64,000 nt of DNA from Pontitalea aquivivens (GTDB lineage: Bacteria > Pseudomonadota > Alphaproteobacteria > Rhodobacterales > Rhodobacteraceae). Location: assembly GCF_046507575.1 (NCBI RefSeq), contig NZ_JBKFEY010000001.1, positions 662,406 to 726,405 of the forward strand, written 5' to 3'. The notes below the pieces were generated by a model. That model was given only the letters and a program-made list of their open reading frames with translations, did no database searches and had not been told where the DNA came from. The first letter of the stretch is position 1; each line of letters opens with the position of its first letter. Shown here piece by piece: positions 7,571 to 15,854 of this stretch. Both the position numbers and the translations under genes were made by a program.

Positions 7571-8547
7571 GTCTTGGCATAGGCGCCGGTGGTGGCGGCC
7601 TGGCCTTCGGTCAGGCGGGCAAGGGCGCTTTCGGGCAGGGGCTGGCCCGCGGCCTGTGCCTCGACCGCGGCGCGGAAGGACCGCACCACCTGTGCCACAT
7701 AGGCGCGCGATCGTTGCCGCCCCTCGATTTTCAGCGCCGAGACCCCGGCCCTGGCCAGCGCGGGGATCAACTGGGTCGCATCCAGGCTGACCGGGTCCTC
7801 AAAGATGTGGCCGGTCTGTTCGTCGGATCTGAAACAGCCCTTGCACAGCGTCGGATAGGGCGCGGGGGCCCCCCTGGGCGTGCGGTGGATGGTGAACCCG
7901 CCCAGCCGCGCGGCCAGTTCCGGGCCTTCCTCGGCATAGGCGACATGGCTGGCGGGGGAACAGACCCCGTTCATGTTGGGCGAGCGGCCCGTGGCATAGG
8001 ACGACAGCGAACAGCGTCCCTCGGCCATGACGCACAGCCCGCCAAAGACGAAGACCTCGGTTTCCACGTCGATTTCACGATTGATCGCGGCGATTTCCTG
8101 CACCGACAGCACGCGCGGCAGAACCACGCGGCGCACACCAAATGCCTGCGCATACAGGTTGATCGCATCGGGATTGGCGGCGGCGGCCTGCACCGACAGG
8201 TGGCGGCGCAGCGCGGGGTGGTGTTCGGTCGCATGCGCCAGCAGGCCCAGATCGGCCAGGATCACCGCATCGGCCCCCGCCTGTTCCGCATCGGCCACAG
8301 CCCGGTGCCAGAGGGGTTCCGCGCCCGCGCGCGGGAAGGTGTTGATCGCCACCAGCACCCTGGCGCCGCGCGCATGGGCAAAGGCCACGCCCTCGGCCAG
8401 TTCCTCGCGGCTGAAGTTCAGCCCCGGAAAGTTGCGTGCATTGGTTTCATCGGCAAAACCGCAATAGATCGCATGGGCCCCGGCCTCGACGGCGGCGCGC
8501 AGCGCGGCGGGGGTGCCCGCAGGACAGACGAGTTCCATCATGGCCAA
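7561..8547 (-). CDS. ubiU: UbiU, oxygen-independent ubiquinone hydroxylation protein (U32 family)
   Basis: It works with UbiV and UbiT in anaerobic ubiquinone synthesis. The 328-residue U32-family protein aligns over its whole length with E. coli UbiU (MELVCPAG, ILADLGLL, VVLPRVLS, VKIEGRQRS-like LKIEGRQRS). The cluster cysteines are present: GGLCVMAEGRC, GVCSPAS and TLCKGC. Conservation of the N-terminus suggests the true start may be the third or fourth methionine (around 8538-8541), which overlaps the ubiT stop as TGATG. Confidence 0.94.
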   Translation of the reverse strand: MAMMELVCPAGTPAALRAAVEAGAHAIYCGFADETNARNFPGLNFSREELAEGVAFAHARGARVLVAINTFPRAGAEPLWHRAVADAEQAGADAVILADLGLLAHATEHHPALRRHLSVQAAAANPDAINLYAQAFGVRRVVLPRVLSVQEIAAINREIDVETEVFVFGGLCVMAEGRCSLSSYATGRSPNMNGVCSPASHVAYAEEGPELAARLGGFTIHRTPRGAPAPYPTLCKGCFRSDEQTGHIFEDPVSLDATQLIPALARAGVSALKIEGRQRSRAYVAQVVRSFRAAVEAQAAGQPLPESALARLTEGQAATTGAYAKTWR

Positions 8548-9095
8548 TCTCCGGTGGTTTCCATCCTGTGCAGCGCCAGCCCGCTGATCCGTTCGGCGCG
8601 CGCCAGCGCCCGGCGCAGGCCGGGGCCCAGGGGGCCGGCAGCGGCGGCGATCGTTTCGGTCAGGTCCAGTTCGGCATCGTCGATCGCGTTGCGCAGCGCC
8701 AGCACCGCCTCGGTATCGCCCTCGATCGTCAGGTCGCGCGAAAAGAACAGCGCATCGCCGTCCTCGGCGCCGTGCAGCATCGCCAGAAAGGCGGACAGGG
8801 GGCCCGCGATACGCGCATCATGCGCGGGCGCGCGGTTGCGCCGGCACGCGCGCACCTGCGCCGTGCGCGGCTGCATCAGCAGCGCAAAGGGCAGGTCCGT
8901 CGGGTCGATCAGCACGCGCCGGTCCGCATGCGGCCCCAGTCGGCGCAGCATGGCGGGATGGGCCTGCACCAGCTTGCGGGTCAGCGCGCTCAGCATGACC
9001 GAAACGGGTGCCAGCGGCAGCGGGGCGGCCGCGCGCGACAAAAGCCGCGGCAGATGGGGCAGGGCGGGGCGTGTGTGGGGGGGGGCGGTCAGCAT
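8538..9095 (-). CDS. ubiT: UbiT, SCP2-domain accessory factor of anaerobic ubiquinone synthesis
   Basis: This 185-residue SCP2-type lipid-binding protein (YhbT/UbiT family) is thought to bind hydrophobic ubiquinone intermediates for UbiUV. The SCP2 core runs from about residue 35 (LSALTRKLVQAHPAMLRRLG) to GDALFFSRDLTIEGDTEAVLALRNAIDD (112-140). The longer open frame runs further upstream, but the ATG at 9095 has AAGGA nearby and restores a family-sized protein. It heads the minus-strand ubiT-ubiU-ubiV operon, with an FNR-type site 52-65 bases upstream. Confidence 0.88.
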   Translation of the reverse strand: MLTAPPHTRPALPHLPRLLSRAAAPLPLAPVSVMLSALTRKLVQAHPAMLRRLGPHADRRVLIDPTDLPFALLMQPRTAQVRACRRNRAPAHDARIAGPLSAFLAMLHGAEDGDALFFSRDLTIEGDTEAVLALRNAIDDAELDLTETIAAAAGPLGPGLRRALARAERISGLALHRMETTGDWP

Positions 9096-9146
9096 CGGCC
9101 TTTTCCTTGGACAGGGCGGTGATAAGACGCCGCAGTTCGCACGGAC

Positions 9147-9160
9147 TTGACATAGGTCAA
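9147..9160. promoter_or_regulatory. FNR/Dnr-type site in the divergent ubiT / ubiD promoter
   Basis: TTGACATAGGTCAA is a perfect TTGAC-N4-GTCAA palindrome. It lies in the 105-base divergent gap, about 58 bases before the ubiT ATG and 47 bases before the first ubiD ATG, so one dimer could serve either or both directions. Confidence 0.8.
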
Positions 9161-9200
9161 GTTGTCGCGCCGAGGTGCCTGCTAGGTCCGTGCCCAACCG

Positions 9201-10712
9201 ATGGAGACCATGATCCGCAGCCTGCCGCCCTTTCCCGATCTGCGCGCCTACCTGGCCTGGGCCGAGGGGCAGGGCGATCTGTTGCGCCTGCCCGATCCGG
9301 TGTCGCTGCGCCATGAAATGACGGCGCTGCAACTGGCCTGCCTGCGCCAGAATGGCCCGATCCTGCGTTTTGATGGCGCAACGGGCGCGGATGGCCGGCC
9401 TGCGGCGATGCCGGTGATCGGCAATCTGTTCGGCACGCCCGCCCGCGTGGCCGCCGGTCTGGGGCTGGGTCTGGATCAGGTTCCGGCCTTTGGCGAATTT
9501 CTGGCGGCCCTGCGCAGCCCCGCCCCGGTTGAAGGCATGCGCGACGCAATGTCGCGCTGGCCGATGCTGCGCGCGGCGCTGTCCACCCGGCCGAAAATCC
9601 TGCGCACAGGTCCGGTGCAAGAGGTTGAGGCCGCGCCCGACATGGACCTGATCCCGGTTCAGACCCCCTGGCCCGAAGATGCGGGGCCGTTGATCACCTG
9701 GCCCGTGGTCATCACCCGCCCGCACGGGTCGGATGCCGCGCAGGTCGCGCGCTATAATCTGGGCGTCTATCGCGCGCAGGTGATCGGGCGCGACCGGCTG
9801 ATCCTGCGCTGGCTGGCGCATCGCGGCGGGGCGGCCCATGCGCGCAGCTGGGCGCAGGCGGGCGAGCCGATGCCGGTGGCGATCGCGCTTGGTGCCGATC
9901 CGGGCACGCTGCTTGCCGCGGCGCTGCCGCTGCCCGAAACCGTGTCAGAGCTGACCTTTTCGGGCGTGCTGCGCGGGGCGCGGGCGGAACTGGTGCCCGC
10001 GCGCAGCGTGCCGCTGATGGTGCCGGCCCGGGCCGAGATCATCCTGGAAGGCTGGGTCCATCCCGGCGAGACCGCGCCCGAAGGCCCCTTTGGCGACCAC
10101 ACCGGCTATTACAACGCGGTCGAACCCTTTCCGGTGATGCGTCTTTCGGCGATCACGCATCGGCGCGACCCGCTGTATCTGACCACCGTGACGGGGCGCC
10201 CGCCCGATGAACCCGCCGTCATCGGCGAGGTGTTCAACGATCTGGCCCTGCCGGTGATCCGCGCGCAGATCCCCGAGGTGGCGGATCTGTGGCTGCCGCC
10301 CGCCGCCTGTTCCTATCGCATCGCGGTGGTATCGATCCGCAAGCGTTATCCGGGGCAGGCGCGGCGGGTGATGATGGCGCTGTGGGGGATGCTGGCGCAG
10401 TTCAGCTATACCAAGATGGTGATCGTGGTGGATGACGATATCAACCCGCGCGACTGGGATGATGTCGCCTGGGCGCTGGCCACCCGCATGGATCCCGCGC
10501 GCGACACGCTGGTGATCGACGGCACGCCGATGGACTACCTTGATTTCGCCTCGCCGCGCGAGGGGCTGGCGGGCAAGATCGGGCTGGATGCGACCACCAA
10601 GATCGGCACGGAAACCACGCGCGACTGGGGCAGGGTGATGGCGCTGGACCCCGCGCATGAGGCGCTGGCCGCGCAGATCCTGGCGCGCCATCTGCCGGGG
10701 GCGGGGGCATGA
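9201..10712 (+). CDS. ubiD: UbiD-family 4-hydroxy-3-polyprenylbenzoate decarboxylase
   Basis: It decarboxylates the prenylated 4-hydroxybenzoate ring in ubiquinone synthesis using prenylated FMN. The 503-residue protein is of family length. The segment EGPFGDHTGYY carries the conserved active-site glutamate (E294), and later conserved blocks such as KMVIVVDDDINPRDWDDVAWALATR are intact. The start may be ATG 9201 or ATG 9210; the latter has GGAGA four bases before it. It overlaps ubiX (ATGA), which makes the prFMN cofactor. Placement opposite ubiTUV behind an FNR-type box suggests expression in low oxygen. Confidence 0.92.
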   Translation: METMIRSLPPFPDLRAYLAWAEGQGDLLRLPDPVSLRHEMTALQLACLRQNGPILRFDGATGADGRPAAMPVIGNLFGTPARVAAGLGLGLDQVPAFGEFLAALRSPAPVEGMRDAMSRWPMLRAALSTRPKILRTGPVQEVEAAPDMDLIPVQTPWPEDAGPLITWPVVITRPHGSDAAQVARYNLGVYRAQVIGRDRLILRWLAHRGGAAHARSWAQAGEPMPVAIALGADPGTLLAAALPLPETVSELTFSGVLRGARAELVPARSVPLMVPARAEIILEGWVHPGETAPEGPFGDHTGYYNAVEPFPVMRLSAITHRRDPLYLTTVTGRPPDEPAVIGEVFNDLALPVIRAQIPEVADLWLPPAACSYRIAVVSIRKRYPGQARRVMMALWGMLAQFSYTKMVIVVDDDINPRDWDDVAWALATRMDPARDTLVIDGTPMDYLDFASPREGLAGKIGLDATTKIGTETTRDWGRVMALDPAHEALAAQILARHLPGAGA

Positions 10713-11275
10713 GCGCGCGGGTGGTGCTGGGGGTGTCGGGCGCGTCCGGCGCGGCGCTGGCGCTGGATTGCGCGCGGGTGCTGGCGCGCGCGGGCGCGGC
10801 GGTGGAACTGGTGCTGTCGGCCATGGCGGAACGCACGCTGGACCTTGAAATCGGGCCTGGCGCGCGCGACGAACTGGTGGGGCTGTGCGAACGCCATCAT
10901 CCGGTGGTCGATCTGGGGGCGGCGATCGCCTCGGGGTCGTTCCCGGTGGCCGGGATGATCGTCGCGCCCTGTTCGATGCGCAGCCTTGCGGCGATTGCAC
11001 AGGGGCTGGACGACAATCTTCTGACGCGGGCGGCCAGCGTGCAGCTGAAGGAACGCCGCCCCCTGATCCTTCTGGCACGCGAGGCGCCGCTGACGCTGGC
11101 GCATTTGCGCAACATGACGGCCGCGACCCGGATGGGGGCGGTGATTCTGCCGCCCGTCCCGGCCTTTTACCTGCGCCCCGTGACGGTGGCCGAGGTCACC
11201 GCCCAGATCGCGGCGCGCGCGGTGGATCTGCTGCGCCTCGGGCCGCCGCAGGCCACCGCCTGGGACCCGCGCTAG
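10709..11275 (+). CDS. ubiX: UbiX flavin prenyltransferase
   Basis: It attaches a dimethylallyl unit to FMN, making the prenylated FMN needed by UbiD. The 188-residue protein begins with the flavin-binding VVLGVSGASGAALA; APCSMRSLAAIAQGLDDNLLTRAA and the RRPLILLAREAPL block are signature UbiX segments. It overlaps the ubiD stop by four bases, so the two are cotranslated. Confidence 0.94.
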   Translation: MSARVVLGVSGASGAALALDCARVLARAGAAVELVLSAMAERTLDLEIGPGARDELVGLCERHHPVVDLGAAIASGSFPVAGMIVAPCSMRSLAAIAQGLDDNLLTRAASVQLKERRPLILLAREAPLTLAHLRNMTAATRMGAVILPPVPAFYLRPVTVAEVTAQIAARAVDLLRLGPPQATAWDPR

Positions 11276-11278
11276 GGG

Positions 11279-11689
11279 TTACCTGCGCAAGATCATCTGC
11301 GTTTGCGTCACGATCGCGGCCACCTTGCCATCGCCGCGCAGGATCGTGGTCTGCCAGACCATGGTCGAACGCCCCTTGTGCAGCGGCGTGCAGATGCCGC
11401 GCAGCGTATCGTCCGGTTCCACCGCGCGGAAGAAATTGGTCTTGCTTTCGATCGTCGTGGTGCCTTCGCCCGCGCCAAGGTTCAGGAAGGTCGCGGTGCC
11501 GCCCAGATTGTCGGCAAAGGCCATCGCCGCGCCGCCATGCAGCACGCCGTTGCGGTTCAGCAGGTCGGGGGCCACGGTCATTTCGGCTTCGACCCGGTCG
11601 GGGGTGGCGCTGGTGACGCGCAGGCCGATCAGGCGCGCGAAGGGGGGCTGATCGGCGGCGATCGCGGCGATCGGATCGGTGTCTTGCAT
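11279..11689 (-). CDS. PaaI-family hotdog thioesterase
   Basis: A 136-residue hotdog-fold protein, probably an acyl-CoA thioesterase. The signature NGVLHGGAAMAFADNLGG corresponds to the central helix and catalytic region of the PaaI group. The ATG at 11689 is preferred over one ten codons upstream because AAAGGA sits just before it. The stop lies three bases past the convergent ubiX stop. The substrate is unknown. Confidence 0.82.
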   Translation of the reverse strand: MQDTDPIAAIAADQPPFARLIGLRVTSATPDRVEAEMTVAPDLLNRNGVLHGGAAMAFADNLGGTATFLNLGAGEGTTTIESKTNFFRAVEPDDTLRGICTPLHKGRSTMVWQTTILRGDGKVAAIVTQTQMILRR

Positions 11690-11874
11690 CGGCTGTCCTT
11701 TCTGTGCCTGGCGGGGCATGGCTAGCAGACCCGGGCGGGGCAGGCACGGGGAAATCGTCCCCGCCCCCGCGTATCCCGGGGCCCACCGTGCCCGGGCGCA
11801 CAGGGGATGCGCGTGATCCGCCCTGGGGAAACCGCCGCCTTGCGCTTACCTTTGACGCAGCAAAGGAGAGCGAC

Positions 11875-12813
11875 ATGAGCTGGAACCCCGCCCTGGACCC
11901 CGATCTGCCCAAAGGCGATGCCGTCGATGCGATCGCGGTGGAAATCGTGCCCCGCGCCCGCGACATCGGCGGCTTTGAGGTGCGCCGCGCGCTGCCCTCG
12001 GTCAAGCGCCAGATGGTCGGCCCTTTCATCTTCTTCGACCAGATGGGTCCGGCCGAATTCCTGACCGGGCAGGGGCTGGACGTGCGCCCCCATCCCCATA
12101 TCGGGCTGGCGACCGTCACCTATCTGCTGCAGGGGCGTCTGCATCACCGCGACAGCCTGGGCACGGATCAGTGGATCACCCCCGGCGCGGTCAACTGGAT
12201 GACGGCGGGCCATGGCATCACCCATTCCGAACGCACCGATGGCCCGGTGCGCCAGACCGGGCAGACCCTGTTCGGCATTCAGACCTGGGTCGCGCTGCCC
12301 AAGGATGCCGAGGATGGCGCGCCCGCCTTTACCCACATGGGCGCGTCCGGCCTGCCGGTGCTTGAGGCCGAGGGCAAGCGTGTGCGGCTGATGCTGGGCG
12401 AGGCCTGGGGCGCACGCGCGCCGCTGCCGCTGCCGTCAGAGCTGTTCTATGCCGATGCCGAACTTGCCCCGGGCGCGGGCCTGCCCCTGCCCGACAATCA
12501 CGAGGATCGCGGGGTCTATGTCCTGTCGGGAAGCCTGCAGGTGGGCGGGCAGTGGTTCGAGCCGGGCAGGATGCTGGTTTTCCGCCCCGGCGACCGGATT
12601 TCTGTTCACGCCGGGGCGCAGGGCGCGCGGGTGATGCTGCTGGGGGGCGCCACGCTGGAAGGGCCGCGCTATATCTGGTGGAATTTCGTCGCCTCGTCGC
12701 GCGAACGGATCGATGCCGCGAAAGAGGCCTGGCGCGCGGGCGACTGGGCGCATGGCCGCTTTCGCCTGCCACCGGGGGATGCGGATGAATTCATCCCGGC
12801 CCCGGATCGCTAG
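11875..12813 (+). CDS. Pirin-family bicupin protein
   Basis: This 312-residue protein has two cupin domains. The first carries RPHPHIGLATVTYLLQG and TAGHGITHSE, which hold the metal-binding histidines and glutamate of pirins; the second covers roughly residues 190-290. Pirins vary in role (quercetinase activity, redox-linked regulation), so the function is not set. The ATG at 11875 was chosen because AAAGGAGAG lies directly before it, whereas the upstream part of the frame has no site. Confidence 0.88.
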   Translation: MSWNPALDPDLPKGDAVDAIAVEIVPRARDIGGFEVRRALPSVKRQMVGPFIFFDQMGPAEFLTGQGLDVRPHPHIGLATVTYLLQGRLHHRDSLGTDQWITPGAVNWMTAGHGITHSERTDGPVRQTGQTLFGIQTWVALPKDAEDGAPAFTHMGASGLPVLEAEGKRVRLMLGEAWGARAPLPLPSELFYADAELAPGAGLPLPDNHEDRGVYVLSGSLQVGGQWFEPGRMLVFRPGDRISVHAGAQGARVMLLGGATLEGPRYIWWNFVASSRERIDAAKEAWRAGDWAHGRFRLPPGDADEFIPAPDR

Positions 12814-12886
12814 GCCCGAACGCCGGGCCCGAAAGACGCGGACGAAAAACCTGCCCGGGGGGATGCGCTTTTTTCGTGCAGGGCCA

Positions 12887-12915
12887 TTGACGCCACCGCC
12901 CGGGCTGCGTAATAC
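12887..12915 (+). promoter_or_regulatory. Sigma-70-like promoter for tRNA-Asp
   Basis: TTGACG (12887-12892) and TAATAC (12910-12915) are separated by 17 bases, close to the sigma-70 consensus. Initiation would be near 12921-12923, at the first base of the inverted repeat that brackets the first tRNA. Confidence 0.7.
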
Positions 12916-12920
12916 GCTCC

Positions 12921-13052
12921 TCACGTTCGGGCGGCGATCCGGGCGGGTTACGCGGTTGTAGCTCAGTTGGTTAGAGTACCGGCCTGTCACGCCGGGGGTC
13001 GCGGGTTCGAGCCCCGTCAACCGCGCCACCGCCCCGGATCGCCCGAACGTGA
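12921..13052 (+). repeat. Inverted repeat bracketing the first tRNA-Asp
   Basis: The left arm (12921-12943, TCACGTTCGGGCG then GCG then ATCCGGG) and the right arm (13032-13052, CCCCGGATCGCCC then GAACGTGA) are complementary over 20 base pairs with a single 3-base bulge. The arms lie 8 bases before and 3 bases after the mature tRNA ends, so the pre-tRNA would carry a long stem stacked near the acceptor stem. Confidence 0.85.
12952..13028 (+). tRNA. tRNA-Asp (GTC)
   Basis: 77 bases including an encoded CCA. The acceptor stem is GCGGTTG/CAACCGC, with discriminator G. The D arm is GTAGCTCAGTTGGTTAGAG, the anticodon loop reads CTGTCAC (anticodon GTC), and the T loop is GTTCGAG. A near-identical copy follows 33 bases later. 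Confidence 0.98.
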
Positions 13053-13061
13053 AAAGATCGC

Positions 13062-13138
13062 GCGGTTGTAGCTCAGTCGGTTAGAGTACCGGCCTGTCAC
13101 GCCGGGGGTCGCGGGTTCGAGCCCCGTCAACCGCGCCA
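13062..13138 (+). tRNA. tRNA-Asp (GTC), second copy
   Basis: 77 bases, identical to the first copy apart from one T-to-C change in the D loop (CAGTCGG against CAGTTGG). It has no inverted repeat of its own; the upstream spacer holds the right arm of the repeat around copy one. Confidence 0.98.
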
Positions 13139-13157
13139 CTTTTTCCGAAAGGTTCCC

Positions 13158-13385
13158 ATGCTTCGCCGTCTTTATGACCGCATCGGCCTGACCGGGGCCG
13201 CGATCGTGGCGCTGACGCTGGGCCTTGCGCCCTTCACGCCCGAACCGCATGTCTGGGAAAAGCTGAAGATGCTGGCCGCAGGCGCGCTGATGCGGCCCAT
13301 CGACATCTTCGATCTGCTGATGCACGGGCTGCCCTGGCTGCTGCTGGCGGCAAAGCTGTGGGAAACATTGCGCGCCCGCGCCTGA
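13158..13385 (+). CDS. Small membrane protein, uncharacterised
   Basis: A 75-residue protein with two hydrophobic helices (about 9-26 and 55-66) separated by the polar segment PFTPEPHVWEKLKML. Similar short proteins appear in alphaproteobacteria without known function. It directly follows the tRNA-Asp pair and could share their transcript. AAAGG lies before the ATG. Confidence 0.65.
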   Translation: MLRRLYDRIGLTGAAIVALTLGLAPFTPEPHVWEKLKMLAAGALMRPIDIFDLLMHGLPWLLLAAKLWETLRARA

Positions 13386-13475
13386 CGTTGCCCCCTGACG
13401 CTGCCGTGCGCGCCCGGCTTGCACCCTGCGCACCCGGCCCGTTATAGGGGGACAGTTTTCCCAAGGGTGGCCGCC

Positions 13476-14771
13476 ATGACCAGCACCGAATCCATGATCC
13501 AGACCGAAGGCACGGGCGAAACCGCCGGTGCGCTGATTGATCGCATGGGCGCGCAGGCCCGCGCGGCGGCGACCGATCTGAGCTTTGCCCCGGCCGATCA
13601 GCGCGCCCGGGCGCTGCAGATCGCCGCGGATACGCTGGATGCGCGCCGCGCCGCGGTCATCGCCGCCAATGCCCGCGATCTGGATTTTGGCCGCGACAAG
13701 GGGCTAAGCCCCGCGATGATGGACCGCCTGATGCTGGACGACAGGCGCATCGATGGCATCGTCGCGGGCCTGCGGGCGGTGGCGGCGCAGCCCGATCCGC
13801 TGGGCGCGGTGATCGCGGAATGGGACATGCCCTCGGGTCTGCATATTCAGCGCGTGCGCACGCCGCTGGGGGTGATCGGGGTGATCTACGAATCGCGCCC
13901 CAACGTGACGGCGGATGCCGGGGCGCTGTGCCTGAAATCGGGCAATGCGGTGATCCTGCGGGGCGGTTCGGAAAGCTTCCATTCCTCGGCCGCGATCCAC
14001 GCCTGCATGGTCGAAGGCCTGCGCGCCGTGGGGCTGCCCGAAGCCGCGATCCAGCTGGTGCCCACGCGCGACCGCGCGGTGGTGGCCGCGATGCTGCGTG
14101 CGGTCAACCACATCGACGTGATCGTGCCGCGCGGCGGCAAGGGCCTTGTGGGCCTTGTGCAGGCCGAGGCGCGGGTACCGGTCTTTGCCCATCTGGAAGG
14201 CATCTGCCACGTTTACGCCGACGGCGCCGCCGATCTGGACAAGGCCCGCCGCGTGGTGCTGAACGCCAAGACCCGGCGCACGGGCATTTGCGGGGCCGCC
14301 GAATGCCTGCTGATTGACCGCGCCTTCCATGCCCGCCACGGCGCGGTGCTGATCGAGGATCTGCTGAAAGCCGGTGTCGAGGTCCGGGCCGAGGGCGAAC
14401 TGGCGCAGATCCCCGGCACGGTTCCGGCCAAACCGGACGACTTCGGCCAGGAATTCCTCGATTCGATCATCGCGGCCAGGCTGGTCGATGGTGTCGACGG
14501 CGCGATCGCGCATATCCGCCGCTATGGCTCCAGCCACACCGAATCGATCCTGACCGAGGATGACGCGGTGGCCGAACGCTTCTTCACCCGGCTCGACAGC
14601 GCGATCCTGATGCGCAACGCCTCGACCCAGTTCGCCGATGGCGGCGAATTCGGCATGGGGGCGGAAATCGGCATCGCCACGGGCAAGCTGCATGCGCGCG
14701 GGCCGGTGGGGGCGGAACAGCTGACCTCGTTCAACTACCGGGTCACCGGCGACGGCACGATCCGCGCCTGA
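13476..14771 (+). CDS. proA: Gamma-glutamyl phosphate reductase
   Basis: It reduces gamma-glutamyl phosphate to glutamate semialdehyde in proline synthesis. The 431-residue protein shows the aldehyde-dehydrogenase-type fold; IYESRPNVTADAGALCLKSGNA and the catalytic-cysteine block KTRRTGICGAAECLL are clear, as is the C-terminal GPVGAEQLTSFNY. The ATG at 13476 fits the family N-terminus. The usual partner proB is not next to it; tRNA-Asp and a small membrane protein lie upstream instead. Confidence 0.95.
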   Translation: MTSTESMIQTEGTGETAGALIDRMGAQARAAATDLSFAPADQRARALQIAADTLDARRAAVIAANARDLDFGRDKGLSPAMMDRLMLDDRRIDGIVAGLRAVAAQPDPLGAVIAEWDMPSGLHIQRVRTPLGVIGVIYESRPNVTADAGALCLKSGNAVILRGGSESFHSSAAIHACMVEGLRAVGLPEAAIQLVPTRDRAVVAAMLRAVNHIDVIVPRGGKGLVGLVQAEARVPVFAHLEGICHVYADGAADLDKARRVVLNAKTRRTGICGAAECLLIDRAFHARHGAVLIEDLLKAGVEVRAEGELAQIPGTVPAKPDDFGQEFLDSIIAARLVDGVDGAIAHIRRYGSSHTESILTEDDAVAERFFTRLDSAILMRNASTQFADGGEFGMGAEIGIATGKLHARGPVGAEQLTSFNYRVTGDGTIRA

Positions 14772-14772
14772 T

Positions 14773-14855
14773 CCCTTCGGCTTTGCAAAAATATCCCGGG
14801 GGGCGGTCACGGGCCGCCCTTGGCGGCGCGTGATCCGGGGGGCAGCGCCCCCCCC
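14773..14855 (+). repeat. Dispersed palindromic element, copy A
   Basis: Module 1 (14773-14803) reads CCCTTCGGCTTTGCAAAAATA then TCCCGGGGGG. Module 2 is the hairpin GGGGGGCAGCGCCCCCC near 14837-14855. The element begins one base after the proA stop. The first small stem is broken here (GCAAAA instead of GCCGAA). Confidence 0.75.
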
Positions 14856-14879
14856 ACGCCACCCGCGCAACCTGGCGCG

Positions 14880-15491
14880 TCAGAAAGTGATCCTTGCCCC
14901 GGTCTCGGCCACATCCCAGGCGATCCGGCGGCCCTGGCGCGCGGTCTCCAGCGACAGCAGGGCGAATTGCACCTGCGCGGGGCTGACCGCGCCGCCGCCG
15001 CCTTCCAGCTGCGCCCATAGTGCGGGATCGGGCTTGGTGCGCCGCGCTTCGGCCAGCAGATCCCACCGTCCCCCGGTTTCCAGAATGCGGATGGTCCCGC
15101 CCCAGGGCAGGGCGCTTTCCAGGCACAGAACCCCCAGGAAACACAGCTTGACCGCCAGCCGCGCCTGATCGCCCGGCGCCAGCCATTCGATCTTCAGCCG
15201 ACCGCCGCTTTCCACATCGGCCAGCAGCGCCGCGATCTCGCGCTGGCCCAGCCGCTGACCGGCGCCCGCCTGGCCAAAAGCCACGCGAAAGAACTTCAGC
15301 CGCGCCGAGGCGCTGGCCACGCTTTGCGCGATCAGCTGCAATTCCGGGCCCATGCCCGCGCCCGTCATGGCCAGCAATTCCACCCCATTGCCGATCGCCC
15401 CCAACGGGCTGATAAGGTCATGACACAGACGCGATCCGACCAGGGCGACCAGATCGGCGGGAAGGAACGGGTCTGGGGGTGCAAGGGGCAT
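14880..15491 (-). CDS. chpT: ChpT-like histidine phosphotransferase
   Basis: A 203-residue homologue of the phosphotransferase that relays phosphate from CckA to CtrA in alphaproteobacteria. SRLCHDLISPLGAIGNGVELL holds the phospho-acceptor histidine and matches the ChpT dimerisation helix; the C-terminal half resembles a degenerate HATPase fold. In Rhodobacterales this relay controls motility and gene-transfer-agent genes rather than the cell cycle. The ATG at 15491 was chosen because the protein then begins MPLAPPDPFLPADL as in relatives. Confidence 0.85.
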   Translation of the reverse strand: MPLAPPDPFLPADLVALVGSRLCHDLISPLGAIGNGVELLAMTGAGMGPELQLIAQSVASASARLKFFRVAFGQAGAGQRLGQREIAALLADVESGGRLKIEWLAPGDQARLAVKLCFLGVLCLESALPWGGTIRILETGGRWDLLAEARRTKPDPALWAQLEGGGGAVSPAQVQFALLSLETARQGRRIAWDVAETGARITF

Positions 15492-15516
15492 GAAACTATC
15501 CGCAGATGGGGGCGCG

Positions 15517-15696
15517 ATGAACGAATTTCTGGAACCCGGCATGATGGTGCGCCATCCGCTGGCCCCCGATTGGGGCCTTGGTCAGGTGCAGTCGCGCATC
15601 GGCAATCGGATCACGGTGAATTTCGAACATGCGGGCAAACAGGTGATTGACGGACGCCGGGTGGCGCTTGTGCTTGTGATGCCGGATCAAAGTTAA
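15517..15696 (+). CDS. DUF3553 small protein
   Basis: A 59-residue protein with the SH3/Tudor-like fold seen in DUF3553 (PGMMVRHPLAPDWGLGQVQS then ITVNFEHAGKQVI). The same module occurs at the C-terminus of UvrD/PcrA helicases. It starts head-to-head with chpT across 25 bases. The ATG at 15517 fits the family start; the earlier one at 15490 would overlap the chpT start codon. Function unknown. Confidence 0.75.
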   Translation: MNEFLEPGMMVRHPLAPDWGLGQVQSRIGNRITVNFEHAGKQVIDGRRVALVLVMPDQS

Positions 15697-15854
15697 CAAA
15701 CCCTTTACGCCACCTTTCATGCCGCCTTCGGCAAGATCACGCCCCGCCCGCACCCCGCCCGCGCCCGGGTCCTTGATCCCCGCTTTTGGTTGCAAAGCGC
15801 CGGGGCCTTGCCTACAAACCGCCAAATGCCCGCGCGGGCCGGTGACGACAGCAG

